From positions 62,001 through 126,000 of the forward strand of contig JASAND010023840.1 of assembly GCA_030248195.1 (NCBI GenBank): 64,000 nucleotides of DNA. Reading direction: 5' to 3'. This stretch comes from Trissonchulus latispiculum. Lineage: Eukaryota; Nematoda; Enoplea; Enoplida; Ironidae. Every line of letters begins with the position of its first letter. Position 1 is the stretch's first letter. Shown here one piece after another: positions 11,205-23,664 of the stretch. A model generated the notes under the pieces. That model saw nothing but the letters and a program-made list of their open reading frames with translations. It had not been told where the DNA came from and made no database searches. A program made the position numbers and the translations under genes.

Positions 11205-14200
11205 CAGCCCCAGATTCCAGTTTATGGAAACAAGCTGCAGAAAAAGAATACAACTCCTTGATCGAGAATAAAACTTGGGATCTGGTTGAACTGCCGCCTG
11301 GCCGGAAAGCTGTTGGCAGTAAATGGGTATTTACTAGGCATGGGCACGGGTCCAAAAATTTGGACCCGGGTACCCGGTACTACCCGAAGCCCTATGTCGG
11401 GTAATTGCGACACTACCCGGGTACCCGGGTACCCGAGCATTTTCGGGTACCCGAGAAATTTTAAACCCATTTTTCGGATTTGACCATTTTGAAATTTAAC
11501 TCTTTTCAGGGGTCTTTATTCACATTGAGCTTAGATTGGATAGATTTTTATTCCGAAGTTATTTCAAAGGAGTTTTAAAGACTTTTAATGGATTATAAGG
11601 ACTTTCGATTAACTGTAACGGTATCAGAAGCTGATGCTGATACAGACGACATTGGTTTTTATTTTATAACCGCTCTCAGACCAGCAATTTTCTAAGTTTC
11701 GTACCACCGTTGCGCTGTCCGCTTCCTCTAACCTTTAAATATTCACTAATTTTAGAAAGCATTTGGATTATAAGAGCAAATCCCCATGACAAAACTTAGC
11801 TAACTTCAATTGCTTGTCTCTGGAAATTGGAATAGCACAAAAGGCAGCAAACAAGCAAAACCTGCACGAAGTATTACGTTTTACGTCGTTTTTATTCCTT
11901 TTAGTTTACGTAATTTCCAAATAAAACCACGTAAAAATAAAATGTATTGGATGAAAACTAAACCTCTTGTGACCGGATACTACACTTTACTGACAACAAA
12001 TGTAAAATTTTGAACTCATTCGTTCAGTAAATTGACTTATAGGTTGAGATTTACACTTTCCGTTTAGATATTTTATAATTTTTACCTGAAAACAATTGCT
12101 ACTTTCCAATTTCCTTTCCCTCTCTCTGTCCTTTTACTTTTGGAGTATGTTTACTAAACGTAAAACTGATGAGAGATGCAAGTCCTTTAGAACTTTTATT
12201 AAACGTTTGCAAGACATTTATTAAATATTCCATGAAATAAATTCATTTATTGTCATTACGATTCCACTGTATCCAAAGAAATTCAAAGTAACCATCTCCC
12301 TCAAGTTGGCTCAACTTTCTCAGTCACTAAAGGCGTGCGCATACCAAAGAATCATCCAAAAGCTCGTGTGCTAAGATTTGGTTAAATGAATGTTGAATAT
12401 GTACTTGAAACAATCTGGGAGCATTTTCTTAGTTCAGAATTCAGTTTAGAAACAGCTAAAATTGACAAAAATTGAAACCTAATGAGCATTGGCCGTTAGT
12501 GAAAGAAGTTTTTCAACGTTGACCATGTGGCATTAAAGAGAATCACTAAACTTTCAAGATCATATCAGTCACTATTGACACCATCTAATGGTATCTAGTA
12601 TTGTTACTTACAGTTTACAGAACAACGCAGAGCTGTGGCAAAAGTCACTGATTTGATGCGAACAGTTTTGTTTGTATCTTGCGAACTTTAAGTTTTAATT
12701 AATTCATCGACTTCCGCATTATGACTGCTCCAACAGGAATTTAAAGGAAGAAAAAATTATTAGAGCAAGGTAAATTTAATATTTTAAAGACAAATCTAAA
12801 AATGAAAATTATAAAATGTTTGAAAAATACCAGGACTAATTTCTCTTCCCATTATATACGTTTTTCTGTTGTAGTATCTTTTATAATAGTAAGTTTTATA
12901 ATAAACTGAAAAATCTTCGGTGGTTACACATTTTCTTAGCCAAAACTTTTCGGTGGTTAAAAATTTTCTGAGCCAAAAAATTTCTCTCTGCTTGATCCAG
13001 ATTAATCCGGTTTTATCCGGTTTTTTCCGGTTTTAACTGGATATCGGGTACCCGAAGCAGGACCCGGGTACCCGCAAATTTTCGGGTACCCGGGTACCCG
13101 TCGGGTACCCGACTACCCGTGCCCATGCCTAGTATTTACTATCAAAAGAAAATCAGATGGTACAATAGAACGCTATAAGGCCCGTTTGGTTGCTCAGGGG
13201 TTTTCTCAAAAATTAGGGGTGGACTATGAGGAGACTTTCCCCCTGTCGTATGATTTACTTCAGTACGAACCCTGTTAGTCTTAGCTGTTCAATGTGGATT
13301 AAAGATTCACCAAATGGACGTCGTTACAGCATTCTTGAATGGAAATCTGGAGGAGAAGATATATATGTCGCAGCCCGATGGGTTTGTTACGGCTAATCAA
13401 CAAAGATTGGTGTGTCGGCTCAGGAATAGCCTGTATGGATTGAAGCAGGCCCCACGCTGCTGGAATCAAACATTTCACGACCATCTAATCTGTCTCGGGT
13501 TCAAACAGTCTCCGGTCGAAGCCTGCGTCTACATAAAAGATGGAGAAAATCTGCTTATTTTAGCTGTGTACGAGGATGATATAATCATCATGGCAAAGGA
13601 TGAAAAGGACATTCAAGATGTGAAAACTTCAATTGCTGATAAATTTAAAGTCAAAGATCTTGATGTTTACCATCATTTTCTTGGAATCAAAGTGATCCAG
13701 AACCAGGAGATACACGAAGTGCTCTTATGTCAGGATCATTACGTAGACAAATTGCTGATTCGGTTCAACATGGTTGATGCTAATGCAATCTGTACTCCAA
13801 CAGAGCCTGGGCTCAAGCTCTGTACGGCTAAAGAAGAAGATCAACGGTATGATCCAGCATTGCACCAGTCGGCGGTTGGAGCACTATACGCAACAAGGCC
13901 GGATATTGCAGCTACTGTGGGTATCTTGGCTCGTTATTGCTCTGATCCTGGTGTGGTACACTGGTCTGCGTTAAAATGTGTTTTCCGATATTTAAAAGGA
14001 ACAAAAAGTTTAGGCCTAAAGTTCAAAAAGGCGGAGTCTGTGGCGGCAGATTTTATTCTGATGCCGACCGGGTTGGGGATACGGGGAGTAGACGCTCTAC
14101 TTCTGGGTATGTCTTCCAAGTCTTTGGAACGTCAGTTTCCTGGTACAGCAAAAGGAAACCGACAGTTGCTTTGTCGACCGCTGAAGCAGAATACATTTCC

Positions 14201-14482
14201 CTTTCTGCTTCAGTACAAGAGTGCATTTGGATGCAGTCTTTACTGAAGAGCTTAAACAAGCCTGTTATCTACCCAACAACTCTCTTTGAAGACAATCAGA
14301 GTGCTATTTTCATGGCTAAGTATCCTTCGTTATATGCCCGCAGCAAACACATTGATATCAAATACCACTACGTTAGAGAAAAGCTGCTCTACCGACAAGA
14401 CGGTCAAAGTTCAGTATTGTCCTACAAGAGAGAGATGTTGGCAGATATTTTTAACAAAAATCCCCCAAAGAAAGGTTCATAG
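11205..14482 (+). pseudogene. copia reverse transcriptase-RNase H, broken by a hAT-like insertion
   Basis: The segment 11205-11334 encodes the start of copia RT (PDSSLWKQAAEKEYNSLI, then TWDLV and GSKWVF). The coding sense resumes at 13140 ([11 protein letters not shown]) after the 1.8-kb insertion. Then come TAFLNG, YGLKQAPR, an active-site YEDD in place of the usual YVDD, and LGIK. A frameshift near 14000 precedes RNase H (STAEAEYISL, EDNQSAI, SKHIDIKYHYVRE), which ends about 14482. There is also a stop/frameshift near 13250. The gag, protease and integrase parts are missing, so this is a dead 5'-truncated copy. GGAG|TGTTAAAG at about 14536 could mark the 3' LTR start. Confidence 0.8.
11335..13131. 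mobile_element. hAT-like element with decayed transposase tail
   Basis: Terminal inverted repeats TAGGCATGGGCACGGGT at both ends, flanked by the perfect 8-bp duplication GTATTTAC (11327-11334 and 13132-13139). Both features are diagnostic of hAT. The ends contain GGGTACCC arrays. Inside, about 12494-12520 plus, the sequence encodes VSERSFSTL, like the start of the hAT C-terminal dimerisation domain, but no long ORF remains. Inserted in the copia RT. Confidence 0.85.
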
Positions 14483-14636
14483 AGCTGAGAAGATGTCTTG
14501 GTGTCACCAAAGAATCCATTTCCGAATTGAAGCGGAGTGTTAAAGAAGACCAATTCGTAAATTAAGAAAGCAAAAAATGCTTAAACTTCTTTGGTTTTTG
14601 TTCCTCTGATCTTTGTCTGTTGTTCGTCATTACGTT
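14483..14636. other. 3' flank of the copia copy, possible LTR start
   Basis: After RNase H the frame continues with a typical copia tail (LGV, then SELKRS). TGTTAAAGAAGACC from about 14539 could be LTR sequence; no second copy is present. Confidence 0.3.
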
Positions 14637-14821
14637 TAACTACTTTGTTGTCTTGCTATAGCTTAAGTAGCTCCTCAGAGCCCTTATCATGTATTCGCTT
14701 TTTGCTGCTTGTTTTTATAAACTGGAATCTGGGGCTCTAAACGCCTCACCAATCGTTTCTGGATGAGGCGTTTTCAAGTTTGCATTTGGAACATAGTCTT
14801 CTATCTCAGGGAACACTCTTT
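14637..14821 (-). pseudogene. copia fragment, RT start, opposite strand
   Basis: The minus strand reads PEIEDYVPNANLKTPHPE, then GEAFRAPDSSL, a stop, and KQAAKSEY. APDSSL-x-KQAA is the same RT-start block seen at 11205 on the plus strand, which explains the inverted 18-bp match between 11205 and 14725. It is probably the continuation of the minus-strand copia copy at 24.8-26.65 kb, separated by the nested palindromic and gypsy elements and by a coding deletion. Confidence 0.6.
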
Positions 14822-14866
14822 GGGGGGCGACTAAAATGGGGGTGCCCCGAATTTGTCCGATTGGCC

Positions 14867-15612
14867 TGTAGCGGGGCTAGAAAGTTTCACCTACGTACTA
14901 ACTCCGTTACCACGCCCTGACGTAGCGGACGCGGAGACCGTGGCACAGATAGATAACGAACCGACTTCAAGAGACGGTCGGGACAGCCTCGCCAGATAAA
15001 TACGCAGTGATAGATCCGATCCTAAGGGCGAGATGACTCGCACTCTCACTCACTCAGAATTAGTCTACCTACCTAGCAGGAGCTCCGTGATACTAAACCT
15101 AACAAAATACAGTTTAATAAGAACAAACAACAAGTTATTATTATAATAAGATAAAATAAATGGGTCGAACCCTCACACACAAACAACAAACAAACACACA
15201 ACTTACAGTTACTGACAGGAGAGAGAGTTGGCTAAGCCAACGTACCAAAGCTCTGGGGAGAGCTGGGGGAGCAATAAATATAATACACAGTAAAATTGAG
15301 GAGACGAATAAATAGGAGAGAGAGCAGGTATTCGCGTTGACAGGAATAACAACAATAATAAAGGGGGAAGCGAGTGTTGGGCTGAACCCTCCCACGAGCG
15401 CCCCCTAGTGAGAATTTCCCCCAATCACGTAGCTCCCAAGTCTCGAGGGGGGAACCCACCCAATTCCAAACATACACGTTGGGGGAGCTACGTGACTTGC
15501 AAAGTTCTCCCAACCCAAGGTGATGATGTTATACAAAGCCTGACGGGTAGCTATGCTAGCTACAGCCGCCAGCAACGGAAAGGTTGACCGTGTGTCACCA
15601 TGATCCTTTACA
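14867..15612 (-). repeat. 3' LTR of the minus-strand gypsy element
   Basis: TGTAGCGGGG...TTACA on the plus strand. Nearly identical in sequence to 22919-23664, with scattered substitutions and small indels. Positions 15141-15513 contain open frames that are only LTR sequence. Confidence 0.92.
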
Positions 15613-16921
15613 TCTCCCCAGGGCTAGCCATCCGAACTCCCGAGAGGATCACTGCACAAATGGCGAACTGGTACGTGAGCTGAACTCTCAACAAGTACAT
15701 ACAGTACAGAGCAATGATGCTACTGGTACAAAACAAGACCAACTGTAGACTGCAAGTCATAAGCTCACAACTAAACTAGACTAGTCTAAATTAACTATAA
15801 GTGTAGAAAAACACAGAAAAACAAAAGATTAAATACTACATAGTACAGTGAATTAAGCATATACTAGGCACCATGAGATGCTAGTAACAGTCGAATTAAA
15901 GCACAAAAATAGCAAAATATACATACGTATTTGGCCAAAGAAATACACGTAGTAAATTAGAACCGTATTAATAACTGGGATTGTAAGTAGCTTAATATGA
16001 AAATACAAATGTCTTTCCAAAAGTAACTCATGGGAAAGAGGAGTTACCCTCCTTTGGAATGTTTAGTCAAACGAGTGTGTTAATAAATGTTAACAAAGAA
16101 AATAAGATGAACTTTCAGATAAAATATTAATTAAATTTAAATATTTAACCAAGCTGAGCTAGGGTTTATCAGGCCTTCGCTCAACAAGGCAAACTGCCTA
16201 TGATAATAATTATCAAAATAATAAAATAACCATGAAAAGACACACCGTTAGGGGTAGATCCTATGGGAACAAATACCCACCCTCCAATGGAAAAATTTTG
16301 TATTTTCTTATGACGATGACGTCACTGGGTTTTTCGACAATAAATGGCATATAATAAAATACTTGTAGAAAAATACGAAAAAATTTTGAATAACATACGA
16401 CATAGTTACGATAGAGACACAGGTTCACAAACTGACTATACTAAGATGAATTCTAGATTCGCAAACTAACAAACAAAAGACAAGTTCGTAGAAATTAATA
16501 GAAAACGTACGTACACAAAATTTAAGTACACATTGCACATAACAGAGATTCGGCTCGTAGGTAAATACTAATACAATTCAATAAAAATAACACCAAACAA
16601 TAGAAACCAAATTCCAAATTCGTGAATTAAAATTCAAAATAACAATGCAATTATGCAAAAGTGTCACTATCACAAAAACAAATAAAACATAGATCTATAT
16701 GGTGATCAGGATCCGAAGATCAATGGGATTGAAGTCAAGTCCAGGTTCCGGCATCGGCTGAACCGTCATCATGTTGGGCGACATGGATCAAGTCCAAACT
16801 GATGCCAGAAAAAGTCACAATCAGAGGAGTCTACAATCAGGAAAGATGACTTTCCAGACTGTAGAAGTCATATGTGATGGAATGAACGGATCATGGGTCA
16901 TGAGGCTCGATGACGACGCAC
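15613..16921. other. Non-coding internal sequence where RNase H and integrase would be expected
   Basis: AT-rich, no long frame, no HHCC or D,D-35-E motif on the minus strand. Either a deletion with unrelated filler or a long 3' untranslated region. The polypurine tract could be the CCCTGGGGAGA (minus strand) just before the 3' LTR. Confidence 0.5.
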
Positions 16922-18192
16922 TCAATATTCGTAGCCATCCTGACTGATCAAATGTCCTAAGAAAGGGACATCCTTGCGGATGAAGACACATTTCTTCAAT
17001 TTGATCCGTAGTCCGTTATCACGCAACTTCTGGAAGGCGACCTTGAGCATTTTCAGATGCTCACTGAAGGATCTTGATGGAATCAGGACATCATCAATGT
17101 AGACAGGCAATCCGGTCAAAACCTTTTCCACGATCCTCTGAAAGGTGGCTGGCGCATTGCACAGCCCAAAAGGCATGACGTTCATGTGGAACAGTCCCAT
17201 ATGAGACACGAACGCTGTCTTCTCCCGATGCTCAGGGTATACCTCGACCTGCCAATAACCAGCTGCTAAATCTATCGTTGAGAAGATTGCACTACCCTTG
17301 AGCTGGTCCATGATCTCGTCAATCTTTGGCACTGGATAGTTGTCCTTCTTGGTGATCTTATTCAGGCTGCGGTAATCAATGACCAATCTGGTTGGACCAT
17401 CCTTCTTTCCAACCAGAATGCAGGGAAAAGACCACGGGCTTGTCGAGGGTTCGCATACCCCTTCCTTGAGCATGGAGTTAATGTGCTTCTCGACCTCAGC
17501 CTTCTGCTTCGGGTTCATACGATAGACACGGTTCTTCAGAGGTCCATCCTTGCCTGTATCAATCAGATGCTGATCGATTTTCGTCCGACCAGGATTACCT
17601 GGTCGGGCCACCACGTCATAATATTCAAAGAGCAACTTCTTGAACTCAACTTTGATGTCGTCCGAGCAATCCATCTTATCAAAATCAACATTGGCCTCAA
17701 TATCCTTCAGTTTTTCTTGCTCTGTAGGTTCGGGACGTGGCTCCCGATCCTCAGCAGAGTAGAAATGTCCACCAGTGGCCGTTTCCGAAGGCATTTCCCG
17801 ATCCTTATCCGCATCAGGATCAGTTAACTTATGGATCTCGGTTCTATGTTTAGGTTCCTGGACCGCATAAGTTACTGGCGATTTGGGCCGCTGGACCACG
17901 ACTGCGTCAGCTTGTTCCATAGATGGCTTCAACGGTAAATCCAATGGATAGAATCCCGGAAACATCCTGTGTAACTTGCTTACACTTTTCCAACCTGTTC
18001 CGCCCATAGCGAATAGGTGGCCGGATGACCGAACCATCTATTGAGATTGTAATGGACGGTCTGCAAATCGACCCCTGCCTCCATTACGTAGGATGTTGGC
18101 CGTTCCGCTTCACGAACCTGGACTGCTGGACAGGCCTCTCCCATTACCATTCCTTTAGGGAGGTCAACAATTTGGTCTCCTTCATTGTACAC
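16922..18192 (-). pseudogene. gypsy reverse transcriptase
   Basis: Main frame 18037-16922. Motifs in order: SPWSFPCILVGKKDG, RLVIDYRSLNKIT, FSTIDLAAGYWQ, MPFGLCNAPATFQR, the catalytic YIDD (codons 17101-17090) and FLGHLIS. The frame ends with GYEY and a stop straight after the RT thumb. The linker at 18192-17980 is in another frame, so a frameshift separates RT from protease. Confidence 0.85.
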
Positions 18193-19201
18193 GAATGTAG
18201 GTGACCTTTGGTGTCACAGTCAGGAGCATGAACTGGCTCTTCGGTACGGCTAGGCCTCCTGCCATCGTAGCCTTTACCGGAACATCCTTTTCTCGACCAG
18301 GGAGTACTCTGACCCTTTCCCTGATGCACAAGTTGACCGCTGCAGCCAATGGGATATTGTACACCACCGATATCCCCTGCAGTTCAGCTGAATTCAAAAA
18401 CAACACTCTTCCATAGTAGCTGGACATGAAACCACCACCAGGATGAATGCTGTAACCCATATCATATAGGAAGTCATACCCTATCAGCATTTCCTGTTGT
18501 AACTCCGGAACCACATAGAACCTGTATGTAGTACTTTCTGCCATCTGTCCTTGCGTTTGACAAAACCGCAACGTCAGTTTGCATTGACCAAGGATCGTCA
18601 ATTTGTTTCCCTCTCCGGCTGCCGAAATGCTAGGCATCTCCGCCTCTGTCATAGGCGTCAATGCGTGATGCTTGACCCTGTCATAGAACTCCTTTGAGAT
18701 CAATGAGACAGAAGCGCCGGTGTCCACCAGACCCAGGGCAGTGACATCATTAATCCGGAAAAGGATATATGGCGAGTGACGTAATGAGATGGAAGCCACT
18801 GAATTCGCAAAATAGACCGCCTCGCCGTTCATAACCTGTCGAACAGCTTCACGAATGTCCTTTTCGGCCGATCCGTCGTGGTCAGCCTCGTCTTCGGGAT
18901 GACCCGAAGTCGAGGGACGATCCGTGTCATCTTCAGGTTCGGTGGCCTTTGACACCTTTTCGAAAACATTAGCGGTGTCTTCCTGACGGAATTTCTTCAT
19001 GAAGGCACTCAGAACCTCCTCGAAATCCTCCATATTGTCCACGACTGTCTTCGCTGCTGCCTTCGTTTTGGGGGTTTGCCGTTGACCGGCACCCTCCATT
19101 TTTCCCAGTTTATCCTCTTCTTGACTCCAGGCGTCCTGCGCTTTCGTCAGTCGAGTCCAGTATGCCTCCAACATATCCGCGTCTACCTTGGACAAATCCA
19201 A
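18182..19201 (-). pseudogene. gypsy retropepsin (protease) segment of pol
   Basis: About 340 codons. The aspartic protease centre is LGLVDTGASVSLIS at about residue 160, and LIGYDFLYDMGYSI follows at about 80-90 residues, the usual spacing for retropepsin. The preceding acidic region (EDDTDRPSTSGHPEDEADH) is linker. It is in the same frame as the upstream segment 20086-19295, from which it is separated by a TAA at about 19292, and as the RT frame. Confidence 0.8.
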
Positions 19202-19294
19202 CGGATCAAACCTGTTGAACGTCGGAATATCGTCCTGACCTTTAGTGGAGGTCCGGTTCGCAGCTTTACGAGGAGTCTGCCAGGTATCACCAAC

Positions 19295-20086
19295 TTACCT
19301 CTGGAGCTTCAATTTCGGAATAGCCGGAAATTCCTGGTTCGCAATATCAGTCTTCTTGGCAGTAGCAGACGTCGATGACGACGTAGGCTGATCCCGAGGT
19401 TCGTCCCCGGGGCTCGTGCGAGAAACCCGAGTTGAACTCGAGTTCGAAGCACGAGCATCCGGTGAACTAGGTTCCGGATTGCAATCCTTTGATGCAGCCT
19501 CCTGAAGTGACAAGCCGTCCTTGACCGTGACAGCTTGTGTTGCCACCGAATTCATGGGTGACTGTTCCGAATCCGATTCCTGACAAACAGACCCATCCTG
19601 TGATTGAGCCTTGCCCTTCTTCTTCTTACCATTTTTGTTGAGCTTCTTGGGTTTCTTCGGCTTTTTCGGTCCCCGAGGTTCCTGAAATTCCTCAGGTTCC
19701 TGACGCTCCCGAGGCCTCAAAGGTTCCTGGGCTTGCCGTTGAGGCAAGTGAAGTCTTCTGGGGAAGACCCCGACCGAATGGCGATCCTGCTTCCGTCCAT
19801 TATGCAGTACACAAGCCATATGGAAGCACTTAGCTTCGGGATATCCTTCAATGCATTTCCAACGTGGGGTATGCAATTCCTCATTCGTCAAATCCCCAAT
19901 GTGTTGATATCGCAACATGTTGACATGACCTGAATGACGAGACTGGCTGGCTGGTCGGACCCAATGGCCGACCTGAGATCCCTGTGATCCACGGTTCGGG
20001 AATTTGTGACCCTTGTGGTCGGGTGGCCTCCTAATCATGCTAACATGACCGGCCTGCGGTTTTTTGGCGGGGGTCCGCTCCCCCAT
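19295..20086 (-). pseudogene. gypsy pol N-terminal linker
   Basis: The -1 frame after gag. It begins in the overlap with gag and is read from the slippery site as KKPQAGHVSM. It is rich in Pro, Lys, Ser and Glu and has no enzyme motif. The frame ends at TAA in CTCCAGAG|GTAAGT, which also reads as a strong splice donor. Either the stop is a mutation or the site is chance. Confidence 0.6.
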
Positions 20087-20493
20087 GATTCGTTTCCCGA
20101 ATTGCCACCAGTTCGTTGACCAGCATTGCTTCCACCACCACCACCACCTCGCTTCCTGAACCCACCACCGCCGCGACCTGATGACAGGAAGCGACCCAAA
20201 GCACGCATTGCACCTCCACCGCCGGATGGGCGTTTCACTTCGAACTGACCAGTGCCATCATCCTTCTGTTTCAGCAAACATCCAAAGAATCTGCTGTTGA
20301 CCATTCTGACCCAAAGTGGGTCGTCACCCCAGAAGGTGATGTTCTTATTATACACCGGACAATGTGCCCACCTGTGACCAGGTTCCGCGCAGTAGGTACA
20401 ACGATTGGACCTATCCTGACTAGAGGAGGCCTTTCCTGAGCTTCCAGAGTTCGCCTGTTGCTCCACCAAGAAGCAGACTTCCTCCGGGTCCAA
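20035..20493 (-). pseudogene. gypsy gag nucleocapsid with zinc knuckle
   Basis: C-TYC-AEPGH-RWAHC is a CCHC zinc knuckle (Cys-x2-Cys-x4-His-x4-Cys). It is followed by Gly/Arg-rich RNA-binding sequence. Same frame as the capsid segment upstream but cut off by a TAA at 20496-20494. Confidence 0.82.
20059..20065 (-). promoter_or_regulatory. -1 programmed frameshift site A_AAA_AAC
   Basis: The minus strand reads CCA AAA AAC CGC in the gag frame, so the heptamer has the canonical X_XXY_YYZ phase. Gag ends at a TGA at 20037-20035. The -1 frame stays open into pol. This is the usual retroviral mechanism for Gag-Pol. Confidence 0.85.
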
Positions 20494-20496
20494 ATC

Positions 20497-21914
20497 TTAC
20501 ATGTTCGGATCGTCCAATATCTCACAGGTTGCGACCACTTCATCGTCCCAGGTTTGCTGACCTGTTGCCATCGCCTGGCCTTGGACGATCGAGTTCCTGA
20601 TGTCCTGAAGCTCACGTTTGAGTTCGCGTACGTACGCTGGACATTCCTGCTGATCAATGGGCTGAACCCTCTCACCATCACCAACGCTACAAATGGTCTC
20701 CATGGGCTTTGATTGAGTATCACCGTCCTCGACCGCTTCCAGAATACGCACGGCTCGCATGAAGATATTATTAGGCCTGCGATGCTCCCAATTTCCGGCA
20801 TCAGCGAACAAACTCGCGACCTTTGCTCGCAATGCCACTTTGAGTCCTCTAGAGGCCCTCTCCACCACCTTAAGTTAACGATCCTTCAGCTCAGCCGTCG
20901 GAAAGGCTTTACAGGCGAGGGACCTCAACTCATTGAGATAGTCCAGGCTCGATTCTGATGAGAGTTGTTTCCGTTCGAAGAATTCCCGAGCGTATTTATC
21001 GGCCGATTTGGTGACCGGCTCATACAGCTGATGAAGAATGGACACTAATTCCTCATAGGTTCCCATGGTCTGACCTTCCAAGTCTTGCTTGACCGCATCA
21101 TCAAGCAGGTACCACAACAATGGCCGTTTGAGTTCCAGCTCGGCTCCACATGCCTCCCAAGTTGACTCAAACATCTTCAGACATGTTGACAATTTGATGG
21201 CCCCTTTTCGGCCCTTGAACTCGGAGATTGACGTGAACCACTTGGTGTAGTAATTCAACATCTGCACCTGTTGAGGCGTCATTCTGATGATTGGTGTGGG
21301 GACAGTCGGGTGAACCGTCTGTTCCTGTGATGGCTGTTGACTGGCTGATGGTTCCATTGACCCCAAATGATCAGCTGGACTGGTTTCCGGAATTGACGAC
21401 ATCAAAGTCCGGCCACCAGCATGAACCCGATGACCGGTTCGTCCACCACGAACCGATGGTCGCAAGATATTTGGTCGTCTGGTCACCGGTAATGAGGCTT
21501 GTGATGGGGTTGACCAAATTTCTGGTCGCAAAATCTGGTTATTCACGACGGTCGTGTTCAACGTGGTCACGACTGTTCCTCATCAACGTGACCACGTCCC
21601 CTGGTCGTCGTTTGTGAGGGCTGAGACACCATGACTTGTTGTTCCATTCCATGATTCGCTGCTACCGGGGTGATGACACCCGCGGAACTCCTTGATGGAC
21701 TGGTCTGATGAGACGGTGAAGCCAAAGCCTGAGTTCCAACGTCAAATGATGGATGCCAGGACAGCCTATGCTGTGCTCCCGCATCCATGGCCCAATTGTT
21801 CAGTGCCGCCGTTCCAAGTGAGAACTCGTGCTCCAAGTCAATTCCGAGGTACTGGAACACTGAGTGAACCAGGTCGTCCAAAGGTGGCAATCCAGGCATC
21901 GCCGCAGCTCCCAA
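20497..21914 (-). pseudogene. gypsy gag matrix/capsid region
   Basis: Frame segments 21914-21567, 21570-20875 and 20868-20497. The second contains a capsid-like stretch (YEELVSILHQLYEP, then AREFFERKQLSSESSLDYLNE) typical of Ty3/gypsy Gag. Segments two and three share one frame and are separated by TAA at 20877-20875. The start of the protein is not fixed. Confidence 0.65.
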
Positions 21915-22918
21915 GGGCCGTCATATCATCAGATTCCTGTAGAGCCTGCTCACGGTCTCAGGGCGATCCCAAGTCCATGCGCTCCTCAAGACCGATGACG
22001 ATCTGGTCCCCGGGACTCGACTCAGAACTCTGAGGAGAGTGCTTCTGTTCCAATCCAATTTCATTCCAGTCCAGTGTCCTATTGATTTCATCGAATTTCA
22101 TCATTTCACGAAAACTTCGTGTCTGAGCGACTGAATCACCAGATTGGTTGTCATCCAAAGATACTTAGGCTTGATGCTGCTGTCACGAAGGCCGAGTCCG
22201 ATGATGGACCCATTCCAGACGATTCAGGCTCAGATAATGTGGTCAAAGAACTGGAAATCGTTGGATCCAGAGAAGAGGCACTGCTTTTCCGAGCAGTCCC
22301 CAATGCCCTGCCACTCTTCTTTCTTCTCAGGTCCGCTGTCGTAGCAGAACTCAATTAAGCACAACTCAAAAATATTCCTAGGTGCCCCAGAAAAATACAA
22401 ATGTATACGTATATAAAAGGTTGCACAAAATACAATTATATTGGTGTAAATTTGAGCAGATGACTGCTATTTTTGGCCTGAAAAAGAAACAATTACCAAA
22501 ATTAACCTAAAATAAATGCGATTAGACAAGCACAATCACAAATACAAAACAAAATTACCGCAATAAAATTATTTGTATTTTTAGGTGCGAACTTTGGAAA
22601 AAATTCCTAGCTCAAATCTCAAAAATAGCCCTAAAATTAGCTCACCCCAAAACAATGCTGTATTAGAGCTTAGATTGAGGAGAGATAGCCACACAACTTA
22701 TACAAGTATACAAACCACACAAACCCTAGGAAAAAATATTTTCAGATTTTTGACCCTAGGGGGGTTTACCTACCTAAGAAAATTGGAAAAAACTCGTGCG
22801 CTGAACGCGAAGAACTACTGGGGGAACCCCAACGAAACTATAACAAACATTGACAAAAATTTGAAAAAATTTTACGAAGGGGTTCAGGCAAGAAATCCCT
22901 GAGCTCCTGGCAGCCTAA
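21915..22918 (-). other. gypsy 5' leader
   Basis: Sequence between the 5' LTR and gag. Short frames at 21958-22158 and 22151-22354 may be the N-terminus of Gag; no motif. The first bases inside the LTR (minus: TTAGGCTGCCAGGAGC) do not show an obvious primer-binding site. Confidence 0.4.
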
Positions 22919-23664
22919 TGTAGCGGGGCTAGTAAGTTTCACCTACGTACTAACTCCGTTACCACGCCCTGACGTAGCGGACGCGGAGACCGTGGCACAA
23001 ATGGATAACGAACCGACTTCAAGAGACGGTCGGGACAGCCTCGCCAGATAAATACGCAGTGATAGATCCGATCCTAAGGACGAGATGACTCGCACTCTCA
23101 CTCACTCAGAATTAGTCTACCTACCTAGCAGGAGCTCAGTGATACTAAACCTAACAAAATACAGTTTAATAAGAACAAACAACAAGCTTTTGTTATAATA
23201 AGATAAAATAAACGGGTCGAACCCTCACACACAAACAACAAAGAAACACACAACTTACAGTTACTGGCAGGAGAGAGAGTTGGCCAAGCCAACGTACCAA
23301 AGCTCTGGGGAGAGCTGGGGGAGCAATAAATATAATACATAGTAAAATTGGGGGAGACGAATAAATAGGAGAGAGCAGGTATTCGCGTTGACAGAAATAA
23401 CAACAATAATGAAGGGGGGAAGCGAGTGTTGGGCTGAACCCTCCCACGAGCGTCCCCTAGTGAGAATTTCCCCCAATCACGTAGCTCCCCAGTCACGAGG
23501 GGGGGAACCCACCCAATCCCAAACATACACGTTGGGGAGCTACGTGACTTGCAAAGTTCTCCCAACCTAAGGTGATGATGTTATACAAAGCCTGACGGGT
23601 AGCTATGCTAGCTACAGCCGCCAGCAACGGAAAGGTTGACCGTGTGTTACCTTGATCCGTTACA
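22919..23664 (-). repeat. 5' LTR of the minus-strand gypsy element
   Basis: 746 bp, TG...CA ends, followed by the GGCC target duplication. Pair of 14867-15612. Confidence 0.92.

Larger units (their letters stand above)
14867..23664 (-). mobile_element. Ty3/gypsy LTR retrotransposon, pol-truncated
   Basis: Two 746-bp direct repeats with TG...CA ends are flanked by a GGCC duplication (14863-14866 and 23665-23668). Between them, on the minus strand, lie gag, a zinc knuckle, a -1 frameshift site, protease and reverse transcriptase. Pol stops at 16922 after the RT; about 1.3 kb of non-coding sequence follows before the 3' LTR, and no RNase H or integrase is present. Three in-frame TAA codons and at least one frameshift make it inactive. 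It sits inside one arm of the palindromic element. Confidence 0.9.

Noticed and set aside
11205..14740. Inverted repeat of 18 bp (AGCCCCAGATTCCAGTTT) as element ends
   Set aside because: Explained by two copia RT fragments on opposite strands.
15141..15513. Hydrophobic minus-strand ORFs (also 23125-23565)
   Set aside because: They lie in the gypsy LTRs and change with LTR substitutions; no support as genes.
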